A stretch of 10,027 nt of DNA from an uncultured Muribaculaceae bacterium (lineage in GTDB: Bacteria > Bacteroidota > Bacteroidia > Bacteroidales > Muribaculaceae). The translations under genes were made by a program, and so were the position numbers. Below the pieces are notes generated by a model. The model did not search any database. It had not been told where the DNA came from and saw only the letters and a list, made by a program, of their open reading frames with translations. Where the stretch lies: the NCBI GenBank assembly GCA_958439725.1, contig CAUBWJ010000056.1:1-10027 (forward strand), in the 5' to 3' direction. Below, one piece after another: positions 7,300-10,027 of the stretch (its first letter is position 1; every line of letters begins with the position of its first letter).

Positions 7300-7621
7300 T
7301 GGTAATCCTCCTTACATTAACGGCTCCTATAAAATCTCTGTCGGCCATCGCTTCAAGCAGTCCGAAAAAATCCTGTTCATCAATTTTCAACGAGCGGCAA
7401 ATCACACGGCGGTTTGCTCCCTCCGGAATCATATTAGAGAAGAAAGGGAACAAGTGCTCAGAATAAAAAGCATCTGTTCTTTTGGGTAGCGTCGCAGAAA
7501 TCGGGGGCATGGGAGAGTCAAGATAATCTTTACAATATTGGAAAGAATATCCGATTCCCGGGTGCTTCTCCGTCAATATACCGGCTTTTATTTCATTGAA
7601 ATATACCTCAAGCTGTTTCAT
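7292..7621 (-). CDS. hipS: HipS, stand-alone HipA N-terminal subdomain (candidate antitoxin)
   Basis: A 109-residue protein equal to the Couple_hipA (HipA N-subdomain 1) region and nothing more. Recognisable parts are a beta-rich start (MKQLEVYFNEIKAGILTE), GYSFQYCKDYL at 24-34, PPISATLP at 39-46 and the hallmark LFPFFSNMIPEG at 57-68. The end MADRDFIGAV (92-101) matches the G.D..GAV close of the domain. In classic HipA this is fused to the kinase. In HipBST the separate HipS binds and neutralises HipT while HipB mainly represses and boosts. Its ATG overlaps the hipB stop as ATGA and its end overlaps hipT, so the three are translationally coupled. The protein contains no tryptophan, although I recall Trp65 of EPEC HipS being placed in the HipT active site. 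Confidence 0.88.
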   Translation of the reverse strand: MKQLEVYFNEIKAGILTEKHPGIGYSFQYCKDYLDSPMPPISATLPKRTDAFYSEHLFPFFSNMIPEGANRRVICRSLKIDEQDFFGLLEAMADRDFIGAVNVRRITNG

Positions 7622-7818
7622 ACGGTCTGCCTTATGCGATATTCAATCTCAATGCCAAGGACATCAAGAATTTTCTTCACGGTGCTAAGTGCAGGATTAC
7701 CCTTGCCACGCTCAATATCCTTGATTGTAGCAAGACCCACTTGCGACATTTCAGCAAGATCCTGTTGGGTGAGGGAAAGCGTTTCCCTACGCTGTTTCAT
7801 TATATCCATCAGTTCCAT
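7618..7818 (-). CDS. hipB: HipB-like HTH repressor
   Basis: A 66-residue Xre/Cro-type HTH protein. The HTH spans ~17-40: LTQQDLAEMSQVGLATIKDI then ERGKGNP. It is followed by the usual helix LSTVKKILDVLGIEI and a short strand EYRIRQTV that should dimerise, as in HipB. I chose the ATG at 7818 rather than the longer frame from 7893, because the -7 box at 7843-7850 puts transcription start near 7836, inside the longer frame. The extra 25 residues are also unlike the family. It is the first gene of the operon and overlaps hipS by 4 bp. It probably represses its own promoter through palindromes at 7875-7900 and 7939-7958. Confidence 0.88.
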   Translation of the reverse strand: MELMDIMKQRRETLSLTQQDLAEMSQVGLATIKDIERGKGNPALSTVKKILDVLGIEIEYRIRQTV

Positions 7819-7842
7819 AGTCTGACATAATAAACTTTTTCG

Positions 7843-7874
7843 CAAAAATAAGGAGAATTTCTGAAACTGCCAAA
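7843..7874 (-). promoter_or_regulatory. hipB promoter (Bacteroidota type)
   Basis: Read on the minus strand, TTTG (complement of 7871-7874) and TATTTTTG (complement of 7843-7850) are separated by 20 bp, an exact match to TTTG-N20-TAnnTTTG. Transcription should start about 18 bases before the hipB ATG. Confidence 0.75.
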
Positions 7875-7900
7875 CGAAAGTATAATAAATCATACTTTCG
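7875..7900. promoter_or_regulatory. Candidate HipB operator O1
   Basis: A perfect 9-bp inverted repeat, CGAAAGTAT at 7875-7883 and ATACTTTCG at 7892-7900, with an 8-bp spacer. Arm-N8-arm is the layout known for the E. coli HipB operator (TATCC-N8-GGATA), with different arm bases. It directly abuts the -33 box of the hipB promoter, so a bound repressor should block RNA polymerase. Confidence 0.72.
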
Positions 7901-7938
7901 ACCGTTCTATTATAGTTGGTATTGAAATTGGTCGAATA

Positions 7939-7958
7939 AAGTATAGTATATCATACTT
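7939..7958. promoter_or_regulatory. Candidate HipB operator O2
   Basis: AAGTAT at 7939-7944 and ATACTT at 7953-7958 are perfect inverted arms with an 8-bp spacer, repeating the core and geometry of O1; both spacers end in ATC. Its centre is 61 bp from that of O1. It ends 21 bp before the -33 box of the divergent + strand promoter. A further inverted pair, TTCGACC (7897-7903) and GGTCGAA (7930-7936), sits between the two sites. Confidence 0.65.
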
Positions 7959-7979
7959 CTGTCGCTTGTGAAAAATTTA

Positions 7980-8011
7980 TTTGGTGGATTTGTGAAAAAG
8001 TATTAATTTTG
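7980..8011 (+). promoter_or_regulatory. Divergent promoter for the small leader transcript
   Basis: TTTG at 7980-7983, a 20-bp gap and TAATTTTG at 8004-8011 match TTTG-N20-TAnnTTTG exactly. Transcription should start near 8018, about 15 bases before an ATG at 8033. This is the only clear + strand promoter I see ahead of the RNA ligase gene. Confidence 0.8.
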
Positions 8012-8032
8012 CGGCCACAAAAAAAGAAACAA

Positions 8033-8191
8033 ATGGCAAGACAGCATTGCAACATACTAATCATCAAAGGTATTCAAAGCTTAAAAGGCTTTGAACGCAA
8101 TGCATGTGTGCTTATGCCGTCAACAACAGACACATCATATTGCGAAGCTGTCCGACCGTTTCGTTTCAGTAACCCAACTGACATAAGTTAG
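8033..8191 (+). CDS. Possible 52-aa leader peptide
   Basis: The ATG at 8033 lies about 15 bases from the predicted transcription start, with A-rich sequence ahead of it, as is common in Bacteroidota. The frame encodes a basic peptide starting MARQHCNILIIKGIQSLKGF and ending RPFRFSNPTDIS, with three cysteines. There is no signal peptide or recognised domain. It ends about 27 bases before a strong terminator and lies upstream of an RNA ligase gene lacking an obvious promoter, so it may be an attenuation leader peptide. It could equally be chance coding inside a structured RNA. Conservation of the protein versus the stems would decide. Confidence 0.4.
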   Translation: MARQHCNILIIKGIQSLKGFERNACVLMPSTTDTSYCEAVRPFRFSNPTDIS

Positions 8192-8217
8192 TCTACAAAT
8201 ACAGACTACTGAGATAT

Positions 8218-8265
8218 AACGACTGTCGGAAAGTCCTTACCAGGCTTCCCGACAGTCGTTTTTTT
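8218..8265 (+). terminator. Strong intrinsic terminator upstream of the RNA ligase
   Basis: A 12-bp perfect stem, AACGACTGTCGG at 8218-8229 with CCGACAGTCGTT at 8249-8260, is followed by further T to 8265. It ends the short transcript and stands between the only clear promoter and the ligase gene. Bases GTCGGA of its left arm could instead pair with TCCGAC at 8151-8156, a possible anti-terminator. Confidence 0.85.
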
Positions 8266-8329
8266 GTGTCCAAACCGATATAACCTTCTCCATCGCGATT
8301 AGCTGCGGACACACATTTCAATAATCGCG
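8265..8329 (+). promoter_or_regulatory. Possible H-type pseudoknot in the RNA ligase leader
   Basis: Two perfect inverted repeats interlock: TGTGTCC 8265-8271 with GGACACA 8307-8313, and CGCGATTA 8294-8301 with TAATCGCG 8322-8329. The 5' arm of the second lies in the loop of the first and its 3' arm lies outside, as in an H-type pseudoknot with loops of 22, 5 and 8 bases. A mini-ORF MAHNI (8334-8351) follows and ends 4 bases before the ligase ATG. A role in ligase expression is inference. Confidence 0.4.
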
Positions 8330-8355
8330 TTTTATGGCGCATAACATCTAAGGAA

Positions 8356-9393
8356 ATGATCAATTTCAAAAAGTACAGTTCCATCGACAATGTCATCACC
8401 CGCGACTTCATGGAGCGGGTCTGGGCAGAAATGCCGGCAGACCTTGAATGGGTAGTGCAAGAGAAGGTGCACGGTGCAAACACCAGCTTTCTCTGCGATG
8501 GCGAAGAAGTAAGATTCGCAAAGAGGACATCAGTGCTCTCCGGTGATGAAAATTTCTACGACTTTCTGTCATTGCTGGAGGCTTACAAGCCAAAAGTGCT
8601 GTCCCTGTTCAAGAGAATCCGCGCGACACATCCCGCAGTTACCGCCATCTCCGTGTTCGGCGAGATGTTTGGCGGACGTTATGCCCATGAAGGGGTGCCC
8701 GCCGTCAAGGGGATGACCCTGATCCAGAAAGGCGTGAACTATACTCCAGTCCATGAGTTTTACGGGTTCGATATCTACCTCTTTGAGGGAGAGACAGGGT
8801 GCTATCTTTCGGTAGATGAGGTAAACTCTCTCTTCGAGGCCGAGGGCTTTTTCTATGCACGGACGCTGAAGAGAGGTTCACTTGCAGAATGCCTGAAATA
8901 TCCCAACACATTCCAGAGCAAAATCTCACAGTGGCTTGGCTTGCCTGACATCGACGACAACATCTGCGAGGGTGTCGTGATCCGTCCCGTCACGCCGCAG
9001 TATCTCAGGAATGGTTCCAGAGTACTGATAAAGAGCAAGAACGCCAGATTTGCCGAAAAGAAATCAGTAAAGACCCGCAACAAGCTCTTCACAGAACCAG
9101 TACCCTACAGCGACTCATTGAAGGCGATGCTTCCCGAGCTGGAGGCTTACGTCACCGAAAACAGGCTGAACAATGTTATCAGCCATATCGGTGAGGTTAC
9201 GCTTCCCAAGGATTTCGGGAAAATCATGGGTATGTTCTCAAAGGATATCCTTGAGGATTTTATGAAGGAGCATGGTGGTGCATACACCGCTCTCGACAAG
9301 TGCGAGCAGAAATCGCTCAACCGCGAGCTCAACAAACTCGCTACCGGCTTCGTCAAGGAGATTTTACTCAGCAAAGCATATATAATCCCCTAA
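8356..9393 (+). CDS. T4 Rnl2-type RNA ligase
   Basis: A 345-residue ATP-dependent RNA ligase that seals 3'-OH/5'-phosphate nicks through enzyme-AMP and RNA-AMP intermediates. All nucleotidyltransferase motifs are present: motif I EKVHGAN with the AMP-accepting K37; motif Ia AKRT with R57; motif III VFGEMFGG with E103; motif IIIa EFYGFDIY at 134-141; motif IV EGVVIRP from E205; motif V RVLIKSKN with K226 and K228. The C-terminal domain (~255-305, YVTENRLNNVISHIGE, then PKDFGKIMGMFSKDILE) closely follows the T4 Rnl2-specific domain. T4 Rnl2 is 334 residues, so this is full length and probably active. TAAGGA lies 1-2 bases before the ATG. The substrate in the host is unknown; repair of nicked RNA is likely. 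A phosphoesterase gene follows in the same direction. Confidence 0.95.
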   Translation: MINFKKYSSIDNVITRDFMERVWAEMPADLEWVVQEKVHGANTSFLCDGEEVRFAKRTSVLSGDENFYDFLSLLEAYKPKVLSLFKRIRATHPAVTAISVFGEMFGGRYAHEGVPAVKGMTLIQKGVNYTPVHEFYGFDIYLFEGETGCYLSVDEVNSLFEAEGFFYARTLKRGSLAECLKYPNTFQSKISQWLGLPDIDDNICEGVVIRPVTPQYLRNGSRVLIKSKNARFAEKKSVKTRNKLFTEPVPYSDSLKAMLPELEAYVTENRLNNVISHIGEVTLPKDFGKIMGMFSKDILEDFMKEHGGAYTALDKCEQKSLNRELNKLATGFVKEILLSKAYIIP

Positions 9394-9405
9394 TCATCAG
9401 CTATT

Positions 9406-9432
9406 CATCTCCGGTGCTCTCCGCCGGAGATG
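9406..9432 (+). other. Hairpin between ligase and phosphoesterase genes
   Basis: CATCTCCGG at 9406-9414 and CCGGAGATG at 9424-9432 form a perfect 9-bp stem with a 9-base loop, 13 bases after the ligase stop. No T run follows, so it is unlikely to be an intrinsic terminator. It may stabilise or separate parts of a shared mRNA. Confidence 0.55.
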
Positions 9433-9467
9433 GATTCAACGTCAGTTTAACGAGTTATTGAAGAATA

Positions 9468-9986
9468 ATGAAAATACAATACGCATCTGACCTCCATCTG
9501 GAGTTTCATGAAAACAGCCGTTGGCTGAAAGAGAATCCGCTTATAACTGTCGGCGATGTTCTATTATTAGCCGGAGATATCGGCTATCTGGGAGATGACA
9601 ATTACGCGCATCATCCCTTCTGGGACTGGTGTGCAGAGTCTTTCCGTCAGACTATCGTAATTCCCGGAAATCACGAGCTATACAAAAGCTTTGACATCAA
9701 CGACCTTCACGAAGGCTGGCAGCTCGATATTCGTCCTAATGTCAGAGCGTGCTATAACTGCGTGATTCAGTTGGCTCCCAACATCGATCTCATCGCATCG
9801 ACTCTTTGGGCAAAGATTCATCCTTATGATGAGTATCAGACCGAACGCGGAGTAACTGACTTTCATCGTATCAGAAACGGACAGTTCCGTCTCTCGGCCC
9901 AGCGTTTCAATCAGGAGCATGAGCGTTGCCGTGAGTTTATCGAGAGAAGTGTAGAGCAGAGTAATGCAAAGCACGAACTATATTAA
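9468..9986 (+). CDS. Calcineurin-like metallophosphoesterase, C-terminally truncated
   Basis: A 172-residue protein with the first metallophosphoesterase motifs intact: SDLHLEF with D8 and H10, LLLAGDIG with D37, and IPGNHELY with N68 and H69. These are followed by the family's ASTLW segment (110-114) and an FHRIRNG-x-FR region. Relatives are usually about 250-300 residues and continue into a THH motif and a GH-S/T-H motif that complete the two-metal site. Here TAA falls just before the expected THH strand (end EQSNAKHELY). The 41 bases left show no frame restoring it. The protein therefore probably lacks full activity, or the gene has been cut by an insertion or recombination. It lies 74 bp downstream of the RNA ligase gene in the same direction and may supply end-processing for RNA repair. 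An intact version could be a nuclease, phosphatase or cyclic phosphodiesterase. Confidence 0.8.
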   Translation: MKIQYASDLHLEFHENSRWLKENPLITVGDVLLLAGDIGYLGDDNYAHHPFWDWCAESFRQTIVIPGNHELYKSFDINDLHEGWQLDIRPNVRACYNCVIQLAPNIDLIASTLWAKIHPYDEYQTERGVTDFHRIRNGQFRLSAQRFNQEHERCREFIERSVEQSNAKHELY

Positions 9987-10027
9987 AAACCAAATAAAAT
10001 GAGGCAAAAATTACATCCACCTTAGAT

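Larger units (their letters stand above)
8018..8265 (+). ncRNA. Hairpin-rich short transcript, candidate structured RNA or leader
   Basis: This is the span from the predicted start to the intrinsic terminator. It contains consecutive perfect stems: outer 8044-8050 with 8097-8103 (GCATTGC/GCAATGC) enclosing an 8-bp hairpin 8073-8080 with 8088-8095 (TTCAAAGC/GCTTTGAA); 8104-8109 with 8130-8135; 8166-8170 with 8177-8181; 8189-8194 with 8203-8208; then the 12-bp terminator stem. A weaker one pairs 8143-8146 with 8160-8163. The same span encodes a 52-aa frame, so it may be a structured noncoding RNA, a peptide-coding leader or both. No known RNA family is recognised, and folding was judged by eye only. 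Confidence 0.4.

Noticed and set aside
7819..7893. Longer N-terminus for HipB starting at 7893
   Set aside because: It would start upstream of the predicted transcription start and read through the -33/-7 boxes, and the extra residues do not match HTH repressors.
8009..8032. TTG start at 8009 for the small leader frame
   Set aside because: The TTG overlaps the -7 box of the promoter, so it would not be in the transcript; ATG at 8033 fits.
8018..8265. tRNA or tRNA-like (Y-RNA) element next to the RNA ligase
   Set aside because: I found no T-arm GTTCRA sequence or acceptor-stem pairing giving a cloverleaf.
8018..8355. Retron msr-msd RNA or group II intron
   Set aside because: The RNA is hairpin-rich, but no reverse transcriptase is encoded in the window and the downstream gene is plainly an RNA ligase.
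8356..9393. DNA ligase
   Set aside because: The C-terminal domain and motif spacing follow T4 RNA ligase 2, and the OB-fold and other domains of DNA ligases are absent.

Overview
The window looks like an accessory region of a Bacteroidales chromosome, plausibly Bacteroides- or Muribaculaceae-like. The main clue is the promoters: several fit the Bacteroidota pattern TTTG-N20-TAnnTTTG, and most genes have no strong Shine-Dalgarno. Protein families agree: an Mrr N-terminal remnant, a DUF6155-type protein, a WYL regulator and a split HipA system. No rRNA, tRNA, CRISPR array or intact transposase gene was seen.

Left part (1-3447, + strand): a tight run of six genes in one orientation with overlaps or very short gaps. 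It holds the 3' end of an unrecognised A+T-rich gene, a WYL-domain transcription factor, a small basic MSRSRKK protein, a 158-aa protein of unknown function, a 100-aa WG-repeat-like protein and a 364-aa protein of unknown function. It reads as one operon with its own WYL regulator. Its job cannot be deduced.

Middle (3448-5746): an almost C-free, G-rich spacer with a 9-bp tandem repeat and a G-quadruplex motif lies in front of a good promoter. That promoter drives a 610-aa SLC13/DASS-type transporter with two central TrkA_C (RCK_C) domains. After it comes the first ~55 codons of an Mrr_N winged-helix protein. This gene is broken off at a pair of ~24-bp direct repeats that look like one end of an IS21-type insertion sequence. 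The rest of Mrr and of the IS are gone, so this is probably a recombination scar and the left edge of the next module.

Right part, - strand (7818-5755): hipB-hipS-hipT, a split HipA toxin-antitoxin system of the HipBST type, followed 21 bp later by a DUF6155-like gene. The HipT kinase keeps the Gly-rich-loop S57-V-S59 motif and all catalytic residues. Two palindromes with the arm-N8-arm geometry of HipB operators lie upstream. One abuts the hipB promoter and the other faces the divergent promoter.

Right part, + strand (7980-10027): a canonical promoter divergent from hipB makes a short, hairpin-rich transcript encoding a possible 52-aa peptide and ending at a strong intrinsic terminator. Past the terminator are a possible H-type pseudoknot, a five-codon mini-ORF and a full-length T4 Rnl2-type RNA ligase. 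A calcineurin-like metallophosphoesterase follows, cut short before its last metal-binding motifs. I saw no separate ligase promoter, so the ligase may depend on terminator readthrough, and the HipB operators may influence both directions. The most interesting hypothesis here is a HipBST kinase system sharing a control region with an RNA-repair ligase behind a structured RNA leader. It is inferred from layout and motifs, not demonstrated.
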